Positions 21,214-30,913 of a stretch of DNA of 64,000 nt are shown in pieces; the stretch's first letter is position 1; every line of letters begins with the position of its first letter. Both the position numbers and the translations under genes were made by a program. The notes beneath the pieces were generated by a model, which was not told the origin of the DNA, did no database searches, and saw nothing but the letters and a program-made list of their open reading frames with translations. This DNA is from Saccharomyces paradoxus (lineage: Eukaryota > Ascomycota > Saccharomycetes > Saccharomycetales > Saccharomycetaceae). The DNA lies in NCBI RefSeq assembly GCF_002079055.1, contig NC_047490.1, positions 1,178,001 through 1,242,000 on the forward strand, written 5' to 3'.

Positions 21214-23178
21214 ATGCCAAATAGTACTCTGAAGCAAGGTCCCAAGATCGAAAATGTTTCTCCTTCTAAAGGTCACGTCCCAAGTTTTTGGAAACAGTTC
21301 ATAAACAACCCCAAGAGTATGTCATCCGAAAATATTACAGTCCCTAGGTCACCAAATTCTCTTTCAAGAAATGCTCAACCAACCACTTTAAAGCGGCCTC
21401 CATTATCTTCAAGACCATATTCATATAATACCCCAACCAAGGATAGAAAATCATTTTCTAAATCTGCAAAACAGAACAATAACAATAATAACGCCAATTC
21501 TGGGACATCGCCTCACGCAGAGTTCAAAAATTACAGAGATATGTTTTTATCTAATAGAAATGGTTTCACAGGTAGGGTTTTTGGTGTTACATTAGCAGAA
21601 TCGTTAAGCGTTGCCAGTGCAGAGGTCATCGTTCAAAGTGAATTGGTTAGTTTTGGTCGGATACCCATCGTGGTGGCCAAGTGCGGCGCCTACCTAAAAG
21701 CAAATGGGTTAGAGACCTCAGGTATATTTCGTATAGCGGGCAATGGTAAAAGAGTAAAAGCTCTTCAATACATATTCTCGTCGCCGCCTGATTATGGTAC
21801 CAAATTCAACGACTGGGAAACATATACAGTGCACGATGTTGCATCGCTCCTGAGGAGATACCTAAATAATTTGGCCGAACCGTTAATACCCTTATCCCTA
21901 TATGAACAATTCAGAGACCCGCTACGAGCTAGACCCAGAATCCTAAGACATATGTTGACGCACGAAGTTTCTCATCCGAATGCGAATAAAGCGAATAACA
22001 TAACAGTAAAATCAAGTAGACAGAATTATAACGATGATGGCGCTAATGATGGTGACATTGAGAAGGAGGATACTAAAGATGATGAAGAAAAAAGACGAAG
22101 GAAAATACGTCATAAGAGAAGACTGACTCGTGATATTAGGGCAGCTATTAAGGAATACGAAGAACTCTTTGTTACCTTATCCAATGACACGAAACAGCTA
22201 ACTATATATCTACTTGATTTACTGAGTCTTTTTGCCAGGCAGTCACAGTTTAACCTAATGTCTGGAAGGAATTTAGCGGCCATCTTCCAACCTTCAATAC
22301 TATCACATCCTCAACATGATATGGACCCCAGAGAATACGAATTATCCCGACTGGTGGTAGAGTTTCTGATAGAATACTCGTACAAACTATTGCCTCATCT
22401 TTTGAAGTTGGCCAAAAAAGAACAACAGAAACGGTTGTCGACCGAAAAGAAGAACAATAATGCAGAGAAACAGAAAATAGATCCTACAGAAATACCAAGG
22501 ATCACCTCATCGGATTCCCCACCAATAGTTTCTTCCAATAAATATCCATCGACGATTGACAATAGCAACAAACTAGATCGCCCTACGTTATCACCAATAT
22601 CTACTTCGATACCGGAGAACTCATCAGATCTGCAGGACTCAAAAATGTTGAAACCTCCGAAGCAAAGAAGACCACATTCAAAATCTTTTGGATCTACTCC
22701 TGTTCCTCCAGACGTTATTGCTAGTAATAAAAGAAGAACGAATTTATTCCCGTGGTTACATAAACCGGGAATTTTGAGTGACACAGGAGACAATGGCGAT
22801 TTAACTGCTACTGAAGCTGAAGGTGATGATTATGAAGAAGAAAATGTTGATCCATACGGTCAATCTCCAGCAAGCGTGCACTCAGGTTCCCTGCCCAAAC
22901 AGCATCACTTGCCAATTCCTCGGATGAACAGATCGTTGAGCGGAAACAGTACCAACTCATCATTTAACACTAGACCAATTTCGATGATCCTAACCAGTGG
23001 TAATGATAATTCCGCGGACCATTTAGAATTGCTAAGTAACAGTCATAGCAATAGTGAGCGCAGCCATGCTTTGCCATTAACTGAAGACGATGGCGACGAA
23101 AGAAATTCAAGATCACGCAAGAGAGAATCATGGTTTCAAAGGCTAACAAGTCGATCGGGCTCTGCCAACAGAGCCTGA
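21214..23178 (+). CDS. SAC7: Rho1 GTPase-activating protein Sac7
   Basis: A 654-residue RhoGAP. The N-terminal tail is Ser/Asn-rich with an Asn run near residue 90. The RhoGAP domain runs from about residue 125 to 400, with the arginine finger in [12 protein letters not shown]. An acidic/basic insertion (about residues 255-310) interrupts the domain, a known feature of the Sac7/Bag7 pair. The C-terminal tail is disordered, with acidic and SR-rich stretches. Sac7 turns off Rho1 in cell-wall and actin signalling. Choosing Sac7 over Bag7 rests on length, linker content and the position between RVS167 and UBA2. Confidence 0.95.
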   Translation: MPNSTLKQGPKIENVSPSKGHVPSFWKQFINNPKSMSSENITVPRSPNSLSRNAQPTTLKRPPLSSRPYSYNTPTKDRKSFSKSAKQNNNNNNANSGTSPHAEFKNYRDMFLSNRNGFTGRVFGVTLAESLSVASAEVIVQSELVSFGRIPIVVAKCGAYLKANGLETSGIFRIAGNGKRVKALQYIFSSPPDYGTKFNDWETYTVHDVASLLRRYLNNLAEPLIPLSLYEQFRDPLRARPRILRHMLTHEVSHPNANKANNITVKSSRQNYNDDGANDGDIEKEDTKDDEEKRRRKIRHKRRLTRDIRAAIKEYEELFVTLSNDTKQLTIYLLDLLSLFARQSQFNLMSGRNLAAIFQPSILSHPQHDMDPREYELSRLVVEFLIEYSYKLLPHLLKLAKKEQQKRLSTEKKNNNAEKQKIDPTEIPRITSSDSPPIVSSNKYPSTIDNSNKLDRPTLSPISTSIPENSSDLQDSKMLKPPKQRRPHSKSFGSTPVPPDVIASNKRRTNLFPWLHKPGILSDTGDNGDLTATEAEGDDYEEENVDPYGQSPASVHSGSLPKQHHLPIPRMNRSLSGNSTNSSFNTRPISMILTSGNDNSADHLELLSNSHSNSERSHALPLTEDDGDERNSRSRKRESWFQRLTSRSGSANRA

Positions 23179-23647
23179 TAACACTATTATTTGTTTCTTT
23201 TAAATTTCCTCATTTTTTTTTCGTTGTTTCCCTGATAACCTGTCGGCAGTTTCTTTCGCTTTATTTGCCCTCTGTATAATTAGTAAATAAATATCATTCC
23301 CTTTCAGGATTTATAGCCATAAAGATGAACATATACAACATAAATCACGAAGAAGAAAATTACGGACAATCATTCTTTAGCGCCAATTAGAGTATTTAAA
23401 AAAAAAAGACAAACCAAAAAAATCGAGAGGTTGTTCTAATATGTTATGAATATTGTTATGTTCATATGCCAGAAAAAAAAAATCAGTGTTTACAATTTTT
23501 GAATGATGAATTCCTAAGCTATATAACCGGCAGTTTCATCCTGGCAATAACAGAGGTCATCATTGAGCATAAATGACTATCTCTGTAAAATTCTCATCGT
23601 AAAATCTGAACCAAGCTTATATATATATATATATATCTATTTGCTCA
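23179..23647. other. Convergent 3' region SAC7/UBA2
   Basis: The 469 bases between two stop codons contain several poly-A/T tracts and a TA microsatellite at about 23618-23636. No gene or RNA was recognised. Confidence 0.5.
23618..23636. repeat. TA dinucleotide microsatellite
   Basis: An AT run of about 19 bases just beyond the UBA2 stop, usable as a TATATA polyadenylation efficiency element for UBA2. Confidence 0.8.
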
Positions 23648-25558
23648 TTAGTCTAGTCCAACAATATCAAAATTAGTTGATTCATTCGCTAACTTTGTCC
23701 TTTTATTACTGGACGTCTCAGAAACCTCAGTATCAATCGGCCTTTTCTTTGAGCCATTCATCGGTTCCATATCAATGACGATCTCATTTTCATCATCGTC
23801 TAATATCACGATGCCATCCTCCCCATGACTATTCGCGGTTGTAACTGCATCTGTACCTTTTTCACCTCTTTCCTGCTCTTCATTTGTTGATGTACTATTA
23901 CCAGTCTTCACTAATGGGACTTGAATGTCCGGTAATCTGCACGTATCACAAGGGAGTTCATCATCAACAGAAAGGTATAATTCAATGGATTTGCGAATCA
24001 TCGTATCACCTTCTTCATCGGAAAACAGTATTATAGAACCATTTCCAAGATTAACTTCCGATAAAGTACGATCGTTCAAATCCTCGAAATCGAAATCAAG
24101 TAATAACCTTTGATTAGTTGCGTCTAGTAGCGAGATATCCTGCGGATATGTGTATTTTTCGCGTATTAAACCGACTAGATCAGATAGTTTCATTTTCTTC
24201 ACGCATTCGCTGGATAACTTAATAACGCCCCTACAAACTTTGGAACAGACTGGACAATTACAATTTGGAGGGGCTAGTTTCGGATTTGATAAATAACGAT
24301 TTTGGGACAGATTGCTTGCCTTTGCCGTGAAAGCCATATTCAAGTCAGTATACTTAGTGATTGGGGCATATTTCAAAAGATCTAAAACACGCAATGAAAT
24401 TAATGATGACGCACCGGCAACAATAGCATTTGTTGTTGCAATAGCCGGGATAATGTTACCAGCAATTTGTTTGATGTCAAATACGGACTTCATTGGGATA
24501 TTAAATATATGTGACCTTATATTCGCAGCCGTTACGACAAATTCCAAAGTGTCAACATCATCTTTATCAAACTCAATATGATTTTGCTCTTTGGCATAGC
24601 GATCCATTAATTTTTGTGTAATATTGATGAAATGATTGATTTGCTCCTGTAGTGTTCCAACAGAGTTAGAGCCAAACTTTGTTGTCTTAATAGACCCATT
24701 TATCTGAGAATCTGACAATGGTACTGGCTTCGTTCTTGTTTTCCATAAATTCCCAATGGCTAACAATTTATTTATATCTTGAATGAATAATTTATTAAGG
24801 ATCTCTGGAATACGCGATACATCATTCGAGATGATAATTTTCTGTAGTTCATGCAATTCATTAGTTTCTTGTTTAATGTGCTTAATTTCTTCAGCATCAT
24901 CTGTGCCCCAATCCTGGTTGTCATCATCTTCATTTACAGAGACCTCTGACGCGAATAGCTGGTTAAATAGAAAGTTTTTCGCCCAAACAATACAGTGAAT
25001 TGGCTGAGAAGGGGTCGATCTGATAGTACACACGGGGAAAGTCTTCGGTGTTTCCTTCGTTGTGCATTCAAAACACTCAGATTTCCCGGGGATAATCGGT
25101 TGCATGTATCCATCAAATCCAGCTGTTCCAGATTCTATTAAGGGCAGTGATAGAAACTGTGATATCTTATTGACATACCGTCTTGCAGCCAAGTTGTCAA
25201 GAGCATTGAAAATAATGTCAAATTGCTCAAACCAATGTAACGGGAAGGTAGAAATGTCCATAACATTTCCTTGATAGGGCACTAGTTTGGAATTATTGAA
25301 ATGCTGGACCGCTTTTACAGCTGTGGTAGATTTTGGTTGTTTAATATCCTTCTGCCTGAAAAGAAATTGCCTATTTAAGTTCGAAAGGTCAATAGTGTCC
25401 AAATCGACAATATGAATTTCACCAAATTCCATCAATATTATATCCTTTAACAATTCAGACCCAATCCCCCCAGCACCAACCAGGAGACATTTTGAAGACC
25501 GTAATTTTTTGTAGCTGTCTTCACCGATGATTGTTACTAAATTTGTTTCCCTGGCCAT
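23648..25558 (-). CDS. UBA2: SUMO-activating enzyme subunit Uba2
   Basis: A 636-residue catalytic half of the SUMO E1; the partner is Aos1. The adenylation domain has the nucleotide-binding GAGGIGSE (residues 28-35). The catalytic Cys177 lies in FPVCTIRSTP. Zn-binding Cys pairs occur as CFEC and CPVC, a ubiquitin-fold domain follows, and the tail carries a basic nuclear-localisation stretch (KKRPIDTE...NKRTK). I chose the ATG at 25558, which gives exactly the S. cerevisiae length. The open frame continues 74 codons further upstream through the tRNA gene and a non-conserved leader, which is not credible coding. SIZ1, the SUMO ligase, is encoded at 58.8 kb. Confidence 0.97.
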   Translation of the reverse strand: MARETNLVTIIGEDSYKKLRSSKCLLVGAGGIGSELLKDIILMEFGEIHIVDLDTIDLSNLNRQFLFRQKDIKQPKSTTAVKAVQHFNNSKLVPYQGNVMDISTFPLHWFEQFDIIFNALDNLAARRYVNKISQFLSLPLIESGTAGFDGYMQPIIPGKSECFECTTKETPKTFPVCTIRSTPSQPIHCIVWAKNFLFNQLFASEVSVNEDDDNQDWGTDDAEEIKHIKQETNELHELQKIIISNDVSRIPEILNKLFIQDINKLLAIGNLWKTRTKPVPLSDSQINGSIKTTKFGSNSVGTLQEQINHFINITQKLMDRYAKEQNHIEFDKDDVDTLEFVVTAANIRSHIFNIPMKSVFDIKQIAGNIIPAIATTNAIVAGASSLISLRVLDLLKYAPITKYTDLNMAFTAKASNLSQNRYLSNPKLAPPNCNCPVCSKVCRGVIKLSSECVKKMKLSDLVGLIREKYTYPQDISLLDATNQRLLLDFDFEDLNDRTLSEVNLGNGSIILFSDEEGDTMIRKSIELYLSVDDELPCDTCRLPDIQVPLVKTGNSTSTNEEQERGEKGTDAVTTANSHGEDGIVILDDDENEIVIDMEPMNGSKKRPIDTEVSETSSNKRTKLANESTNFDIVGLD

Positions 25559-25714
25559 TTTATATTTTTGCTTTATGTGCCACCCAGAGGTTGCGTATCT
25601 GATGAAATATGCAATTAGTGTATTGCCCATCCAAATATCCTGATTTAACGTAAACATACTTCGCCTTTGAAAAAACTTTAATTTGAAGGAATAAGAAAAA
25701 AAATAACAAAAAAA

Positions 25715-25786
25715 TGCGGAAGCCGGGAATCGAACCCGGGCCCCATGCTTGGGAAGCATGAATTCTAACCACTGAACCACTTTCGC
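25715..25786 (-). tRNA. tRNA-Gly(CCC)
   Basis: A 72-base cloverleaf without an intron. The anticodon stem CATGC/GCATG encloses TTCCCAA, giving anticodon CCC (reads GGG). The D arm is GTTC/GAAT and the T arm CCGGG-TTCGATT-CCCGG. Box A and box B are intact. Position 4 (A) faces position 69 (C) in the acceptor stem, a mismatch in an otherwise paired helix. A long T-run follows the 3' end on the minus strand (about 25694-25714), a good Pol III terminator. It sits 156 bases upstream of UBA2 on the same strand, and Ty-type LTR fossils begin about 130 bases upstream of its 5' end, the usual Ty target zone. Confidence 0.95.
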
Positions 25787-26132
25787 TGAGGACGTTCAAT
25801 ATGGGTGGTTGCTAAGATGGTATGAATTCCTGGGACCAAATTCTTTGTTAGCGAGACAGACAATTACTTAAGATTAGTTACTAATTATATTTATGAGAGT
25901 GGGTGAATATTAAGATAATCGTTGGTATTTCATTGTTGACAAAGGCTATAATTTTAGGTGTACAGAATATGCAAGAAGTTCTCCTCGAGGATACTGAAAT
26001 CCGTAAAAGACGTCGATAATTCTACATAATAATATTACAATATCTTCTCCCCTTTTATACGTTGTCGTTCGTTATCTTATTACATTATCAATCCTTGCAT
26101 TTCAGCTTCCACTAAATTTAATTACTGTATCT

Positions 26133-26137
26133 CAATC
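26133..26137. repeat. Target-site duplication, left copy
   Basis: CAATC directly abuts the inner LTR; the matching copy is at 26372-26376. Confidence 0.75.
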
Positions 26138-26371
26138 CGTTAATAATTAGAGGTAAAAGGGAAAAGATTAAATGTGGATCTTCTTGTGCTTATATCCGGC
26201 TGATAGATCTTTGCTTCAAATTCAGTACTATCTGAATTTCTCGTTTAACATTTCCTTCTGCAATAGTACATTCACACTTAAACGTATACGAGGTGAGCAT
26301 TATTATACGATGTAAACGTTTAGATGGTTACTATAGCAACTCATTACTATTAATTTTCACTCGTTCCAACA
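26138..26371 (-). mobile_element. LTR fossil inserted into the delta, probably Ty4/Tsu4 (tau-like)
   Basis: On the minus strand the element opens TGTTGGAACGAG and spans 234 bases. It is flanked by the 5-base duplication CAATC (26133-26137 and 26372-26376), as expected for a Ty insertion, and it interrupts the delta at one point. The opening resembles the tau LTR of Ty4 as I remember it. The 234-base length is shorter than the roughly 370 of S. cerevisiae tau, so it may be a Tsu4-like relative or internally shortened. It is younger than the delta but still a fossil without coding sequence. Confidence 0.6.
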
Positions 26372-26376
26372 CAATC
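26372..26376. repeat. Target-site duplication, right copy
   Basis: CAATC directly abuts the other end of the inner LTR, identical to 26133-26137. Confidence 0.75.
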
Positions 26377-26590
26377 CTATGTCATCTTCTTACACCGTAT
26401 ATGATAATATACCAGTAATATGAATAATAGTCAATAGATAATAGTCGATTCTTATTCCAACAAAAAAACAAGATAACGGCAGGCGAACCTTTTGGAACTT
26501 AATTACACGGGGCAAGGTTTAAAATGGCATTTCGAGACACATACTTTTCATCCTAAATATTTACTTAAAAACAAACAGACAAACTAAACA

Positions 26591-27289
26591 CTATTCCTTT
26601 AAGACGTTGTTGCCGTCCTTATGATAGATCATTAAATAGCCGGTGAACCCTTCACCATTTGAATCACAATTTCCATTAGAGTCGACCTCACCCTCACCGT
26701 ATTTGAAAGTCTTGTAATTTCTAAACCCAAAGTATTCATACACAGATCTTGCATGCTCAGCAATAGCTTCAAGGACAATGGCGCAATTTTCTTCGTCAGC
26801 CCTCCTCTTGTACTCTTCAAAAATCTTCCTCACAGAACCCCTGATGCCTTTTTCATTTAAGTTCTTACCGATACAGAAAAGATAATAGTAATTGATGCTT
26901 TTTGGAATGACTTGCTTTATACGTCTATTTAAATCGTCGATGAAGTCCTTGTTGAACTTAACATCATTACTCCTTGCCTTCGGAACGTGAGGTGGAAGAC
27001 TCCACACTGCGACAGCGTCAAAATTGTTAACTTCGGAGACCTCACCGTAAGGTGAATCCAGAAAGGGCAATATAATATTGGTGATAATGGTCCCTGTGGG
27101 CACCTCCTCAGTTAAAGGAATATTTAAAATCTTTTTTGAGATAAAATGAAATGCTGGCGAGTTCTTAAAGGCAATAGCCAAGGTTTCTGCAGCTCTTCCG
27201 CGATCCGTGGTCTTGTTCAGGATACAGACCGCATGGGCCTTACCGTCGTTGTTTTCCAATGGGGTTGGTAATTTGTTCTCCAAGGACAT
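26591..27289 (-). CDS. Conserved protein of unknown function (YDR391C), GNAT-like C-terminal part
   Basis: A 232-residue protein of S. cerevisiae YDR391C type, function not established. The C-terminal half reads AIVLEAIAEHARSVYEYFGFRNYKTF, in which the run of Glu-Ala strand followed by Y-x-x-FGF resembles motif B of GNAT acetyltransferases; the early part (GRAAETLAIAFKNSPAF) also fits the first helix of that fold. No substrate can be named. There is no signal peptide or membrane segment. The ATG at 27289 is the only reasonable start and gives the family length. The TATATATA at 27374-27381 suggests a regulated promoter. Confidence 0.88.
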   Translation of the reverse strand: MSLENKLPTPLENNDGKAHAVCILNKTTDRGRAAETLAIAFKNSPAFHFISKKILNIPLTEEVPTGTIITNIILPFLDSPYGEVSEVNNFDAVAVWSLPPHVPKARSNDVKFNKDFIDDLNRRIKQVIPKSINYYYLFCIGKNLNEKGIRGSVRKIFEEYKRRADEENCAIVLEAIAEHARSVYEYFGFRNYKTFKYGEGEVDSNGNCDSNGEGFTGYLMIYHKDGNNVLKE

Positions 27290-27373
27290 GACGCTTGGCT
27301 ACATTTCTTGAAAATTTCCTCGAGATAAAGTCTGGGTGACCACTTTTGGCATAACATCAGGTACAATAGCTGT

Positions 27374-27381
27374 TATATATA
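27374..27381 (-). promoter_or_regulatory. TATA box of YDR391C
   Basis: TATATATA lies 85 bases upstream of the YDR391C start. The CCCCT (27417-27421) just upstream would be a single STRE core. Confidence 0.45.
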
Positions 27382-27444
27382 CGCCGGCGGCATTTCCTTT
27401 TTTTCAGTTATCTCAGCCCCTGTGACTCTGATGCCGTTCACAAA

Positions 27445-27457
27445 CGTCTGTTGTGAT
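27445..27457 (-). promoter_or_regulatory. Abf1-type site in the YDR391C/SPT3 promoter
   Basis: The minus strand reads ATCACAACAGACG, which fits RTCRYNNNNNACG. Abf1 sites are common in divergent yeast promoters. Confidence 0.4.
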
Positions 27458-27927
27458 TTGGAGTTGAATAGCTGGATACTGATAGAAATATCACGATAAG
27501 AGAGTTATCTGTATTAGATCCATTGATTTTAATTTGCTGCTCAAGCAACTATAAAAAATCAGCCGTACTTTTCCCGTGGAATTAGCGAACGTTTCTTAGT
27601 TTATTTGCGGTATAATCAGAATTTTGAACCTATGTTCGCCTCCTCACTACTTGCATGTTCAATTAAAGTCTCGAAAGCTAGTTTTTAGGCGCCAAAATGG
27701 GGATGCGTTGGGCACAATTTATCCCCATTCACCTCCATCGCAAGTAGATCTTGTTCAGAGCTACCCTTTCTTGGATTTTAAGCGCTGCGGACAGAAAAGA
27801 AGAAAATCCGAAGCATACAATATCGATCAGCGGAAACAATAAGTAAAAAGTGAGGTTAAGTACACATTGAACCCGGGGAAGAGTGCAAGCTAGGTACCGT
27901 GCTAAGGCTCAAGAGACTAGGGTAAAA

Positions 27928-28941
27928 ATGATGGACAAGCATAAGTATCGTGTCGAGATTCAACAGATGATGTTTGTCTCTGGTGAGATTAACGATCCGC
28001 CCGTAGAAACCACGTCGCTGATAGAAGACATAGTGAGAGGTCAGGTAATAGAAATTCTTCTGCAGTCAAACAAAACGGCGCATCTCAGGGGAAGTAGAAG
28101 CATTCTACCTGAAGACGTCATTTTTTTAATCAGACATGACAAGGCCAAAGTCAACCGTCTGAGAACCTATCTGTCATGGAAGGATTTGCGTAAGAACGCT
28201 AAGGACCAAGACGCTAGTGCCGGCGTAGCAGGTGGTACTGGAAATGCTGGAGCAGGTGGTGAAGATGATCTAAAAAAAGCAGGTGGCGGGGAGAAAGACG
28301 AAAAAGATGGTGGGAACATGATGAAAGTCAAGAAATCTCAGATTAAGTTGCCATGGGAATTGCAGTTCATGTTTAATGAACATCCCTTGGAGAATAATGA
28401 CGACAACGATGATATGGATGAGGATGAACGAGAAGCTAATATAGTAACTTTGAAAAGGCTGAAAATGGCTGATGATAGAACTCGAAACATGACTAAGGAA
28501 GAATATGTGCATTGGTCCGATTGTCGACAGGCAAGTTTTACATTTAGGAAGAACAAAAGATTCAAGGACTGGTCCGGAATCTCCCAATTGACTGAGGGGA
28601 AACCTCATGATGATGTCATTGATATACTGGGGTTTTTAACTTTTGAGATTGTTTGTTCTTTGACAGAAACTGCCCTGAAAATCAAACAAAGAGAACAGGT
28701 GTTACAAACTCAAAAGGATAAATCCCAACAATCTAGCCAGGATAACACTAATTTTGAATTCGCATCGTCTACATTGCATAGGAAGAAAAGATTATTCGAT
28801 GGACCTGAAAATGTTGTAAATCCGCTCAAACCAAGGCATATAGAGGAGGCCTGGAGGGTATTACAGACGATTGATATGAGGCATAGGGCTTTGACCAACT
28901 TCAAAGGTGGTAGACTTAGTTCTAAGCCAATTATCATGTAA
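27928..28941 (+). CDS. SPT3: SAGA subunit Spt3
   Basis: A 337-residue protein starting MMDKHKYRVEIQQMMFVSG. It has two histone folds: an N-terminal one (about residues 7-95, including SRSILPEDVIFLIRHDK) and a C-terminal one (about 225-325). Between them is a Gly/Lys-rich then acidic linker (residues about 105-180). Spt3 is a TBP-interacting subunit of the SAGA coactivator in the nucleus and is needed for Ty1 delta promoters. The frame stays open 15 codons upstream from a GTG; the ATG at 27928 gives the known length. Apart from linker changes the protein is nearly identical to S. cerevisiae Spt3. Confidence 0.97.
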   Translation: MMDKHKYRVEIQQMMFVSGEINDPPVETTSLIEDIVRGQVIEILLQSNKTAHLRGSRSILPEDVIFLIRHDKAKVNRLRTYLSWKDLRKNAKDQDASAGVAGGTGNAGAGGEDDLKKAGGGEKDEKDGGNMMKVKKSQIKLPWELQFMFNEHPLENNDDNDDMDEDEREANIVTLKRLKMADDRTRNMTKEEYVHWSDCRQASFTFRKNKRFKDWSGISQLTEGKPHDDVIDILGFLTFEIVCSLTETALKIKQREQVLQTQKDKSQQSSQDNTNFEFASSTLHRKKRLFDGPENVVNPLKPRHIEEAWRVLQTIDMRHRALTNFKGGRLSSKPIIM

Positions 28942-29129
28942 ATTTTTGTATAGTTACATCCTGTGGTGCATGGGTTCTCTTCTGGTATGATAAATGTGAG
29001 CCAAATGACTGGAAAAATACATATAAAGATTATGTAGATAGATACGCGTTATAAAGAGGACTATCTGACAGTTGGAATTTTTTTATGGTGAAATTGTAAC
29101 GGGCAAAGTCAGTGATCAAAATTTGCGTG

Positions 29130-30500
29130 ATGTTGAGACACTATGGGGCGACAAGAAATCTACCCTTAGTATTTAGCATTAACAGGTTTATGTTGAGGCC
29201 GTCATCGTTCGCCAGGCCATTTCATTACAGTTCACATCCTCTACAGAGTGGTGAGACTCCCGATAAAAGCAGCACTAATAGGAGTGGAATGCGAGCATCT
29301 GAGGACACTGTTTGGAAAAGAAATATAGAACCTCAATGGCAGAACTTGAAAAGGAAATTCAATGATTTGTATTCTAGATTTAACTTCCACCGAGATCAAT
29401 TATCCTACCAGGTTAATAAAGCAAAAAAATCAATTCAGGAGGCAAATAGGAAGCTATCCGAGCAAGAGAACGAAATTAACGATTCCCGTTTAAACTATAA
29501 TAAAGATGAATTGACAAGTGCGAAAATCGAAGGATTGCCCTCCGAAAGAGAACAGCATAGAAAGAAATGGTCTAGAAAGTTAGAATTTTATTTTGACTCT
29601 TTACAAGAGACGTTATTTACTGCCACACGTGCTCTAAATGATGTGACCGGTTATTCTGGAATTCAAAAACTAAAATCTAGCATCAGTCTGATGGAAAAGA
29701 AATTAGAAGCTACAAAGAAAGAGCACAAACTGTACAAGGCTCAGTACGCCAACGCCATTGATGAACGTGCTCAATCTCAAAGAGAAGTTAACGAATTATT
29801 GCAAAGGCAAAGCGCGTGGTCTTCGAGCGATTTAGAAAGATTTACCCAACTATACAAAAATGACGCCTTGAATGCTAAGCAAGAGCAAGAATTAAAAAAC
29901 AAGGTTAAGGAAATTGAAAGCAAAGAAGAACAACTAAACGATGACTTATATAGAGCAATTTTGACCAGATACCATGAGGAACAAATATGGTCAGACAAAA
30001 TTAGAAGAACATCCACCTGGGGTACATTCATCTTAATGGGTATGAATATATTCCTGTTTGTCGTCTTACAGTTACTTTTGGAACCTTGGAAAAGGAAAAG
30101 ATTAGTAGGATCGTTTGAAGATAAAGTCAAAAGCGCTCTCAACGAGTATGCTAAGGAGCAGAATATGAAAATGGATAAATTGTTACCTGGAAGATCATCC
30201 GAAATAACAGATCAAGGTAATACGGAAAACTCAGTCGTTGAAGAGCCCATGGAACAGAAAAGTGAGAGTAAAATTAATACGATGAAGGCTGACGGGGCTG
30301 AAGTTGCAACGGTTGAGACCACCACAACAGGAATAAGATCCTTCAGAGACATTTGGGACCGGATAAAGACACTTTTTATTGCACTAAGAAGCATAAAATT
30401 TAGGAAGCTTGACGCTCCCCTGGTCGCTAACACCTTAGAGTTCTATTTATACTCAATTTCCTTAGTGAGTATGACAATCTTGATATCCGGGCTGATATGA
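29130..30500 (+). CDS. SHE9: Mitochondrial inner membrane protein She9/Mdm33
   Basis: A 456-residue protein. An N-terminal Arg/Ser-rich mitochondrial presequence ([20 protein letters not shown]) is followed by a long coiled coil (about residues 75-290). Two membrane segments follow: about 300-320 ([20 protein letters not shown]) and the C-terminal [19 protein letters not shown]. It acts in inner-membrane morphology and fission; overexpression arrests growth in S. cerevisiae. The start at 29130 was chosen over a GTG 18 bases upstream because it begins the presequence and gives the family length. A Puf3-type motif follows in the 3' UTR. Confidence 0.95.
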   Translation: MLRHYGATRNLPLVFSINRFMLRPSSFARPFHYSSHPLQSGETPDKSSTNRSGMRASEDTVWKRNIEPQWQNLKRKFNDLYSRFNFHRDQLSYQVNKAKKSIQEANRKLSEQENEINDSRLNYNKDELTSAKIEGLPSEREQHRKKWSRKLEFYFDSLQETLFTATRALNDVTGYSGIQKLKSSISLMEKKLEATKKEHKLYKAQYANAIDERAQSQREVNELLQRQSAWSSSDLERFTQLYKNDALNAKQEQELKNKVKEIESKEEQLNDDLYRAILTRYHEEQIWSDKIRRTSTWGTFILMGMNIFLFVVLQLLLEPWKRKRLVGSFEDKVKSALNEYAKEQNMKMDKLLPGRSSEITDQGNTENSVVEEPMEQKSESKINTMKADGAEVATVETTTTGIRSFRDIWDRIKTLFIALRSIKFRKLDAPLVANTLEFYLYSISLVSMTILISGLI

Positions 30501-30562
30501 CATTGATATTGCGCAAGAATATCCTTAAAAAACACATGCATTTTTTTTTTTCATCTTTTATC

Positions 30563-30572
30563 CTTGTACATA
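30563..30572 (+). promoter_or_regulatory. Puf3-type site in the SHE9 3' UTR
   Basis: CTTGTACATA matches CNTGTAHATA in full, 63 nt after the SHE9 stop. Puf3 controls mRNAs of mitochondrial proteins. Confidence 0.6.
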
Positions 30573-30735
30573 ATACAATCATAAATACACGGTAAATAGT
30601 AACATCTTGGTCTCATTATCTCAACAGCCTACCCAGCAAGTACTAGCAGATGTAATCTATTATAATCAAATCTTCTGTAATATTCGGCCCTTCGTAGCGC
30701 GCGATGTGCTCTTGCCATATTTTTCCTTAAAGTAA

Positions 30736-30744
30736 GGTGGCAAA
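30736..30744 (+). promoter_or_regulatory. PACE (Rpn4 box) of RPT3
   Basis: GGTGGCAAA is the exact proteasome-associated control element. It lies 170 bases upstream of the RPT3 ATG, the usual range for proteasome genes. Confidence 0.88.
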
Positions 30745-30913
30745 ATAGTAAATCTGCGGTAATTGGGTATAGCCAATGGATATGTGAAGCAAAAGTACTC
30801 AGATTCTCAGTTGTACACCAGGCAATTCTACCTATTCCCTCTTACTTATAAGTCAAACAAGAGGAAATTGAGCAAATTTTAAATATTTATAAAACAAAAA
30901 GACCACAACAAGA

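Larger units (their letters stand above)
25920..26462 (-). mobile_element. Solo LTR fossil of the Ty1/Ty2 (delta) type, split by a later insertion
   Basis: On the minus strand the element opens with TGTTGGAATAAGAATC at 26462 and ends near 25920. Blocks recognisable from delta LTRs include GGTATATTATCATATACGG, GGAAGCTGAAATGCAAGG and GAGGAGAACTTCT. Without the insertion about 300 bases remain, close to the 330-340 usual for delta. No clear target-site duplication flanks it and it has diverged a good deal, so it is old. No internal Ty coding region is present; it is a solo LTR left by recombination. Confidence 0.85.
25787..26590. other. tRNA-upstream intergenic region occupied by LTR fossils
   Basis: Of the 804 bases between tRNA-Gly and the YDR391C stop, 543 are a solo LTR with another LTR inserted in it. 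The rest is AT-rich flank. No open frame of interest is present. Confidence 0.8.
27290..27927. other. Divergent promoter region YDR391C/SPT3
   Basis: The 638-base gap contains TATATATA at 27374-27381 close to YDR391C, one CCCCT stress-type core at 27417-27421 and an Abf1-type site at 27445-27457. A 72-codon open frame at 27624-27842 has no family features. Confidence 0.55.
30501..30913. other. Intergenic region SHE9/RPT3
   Basis: The 413-base gap carries a Puf3-type site for SHE9 (30563-30572), a T-tract, and the Rpn4 PACE box for RPT3 (30736-30744). Confidence 0.6.

Noticed and set aside
25559-25780. 74-codon N-terminal extension of UBA2
   Set aside because: Runs through the tRNA-Gly gene and is not conserved; the ATG at 25558 gives the exact family length.
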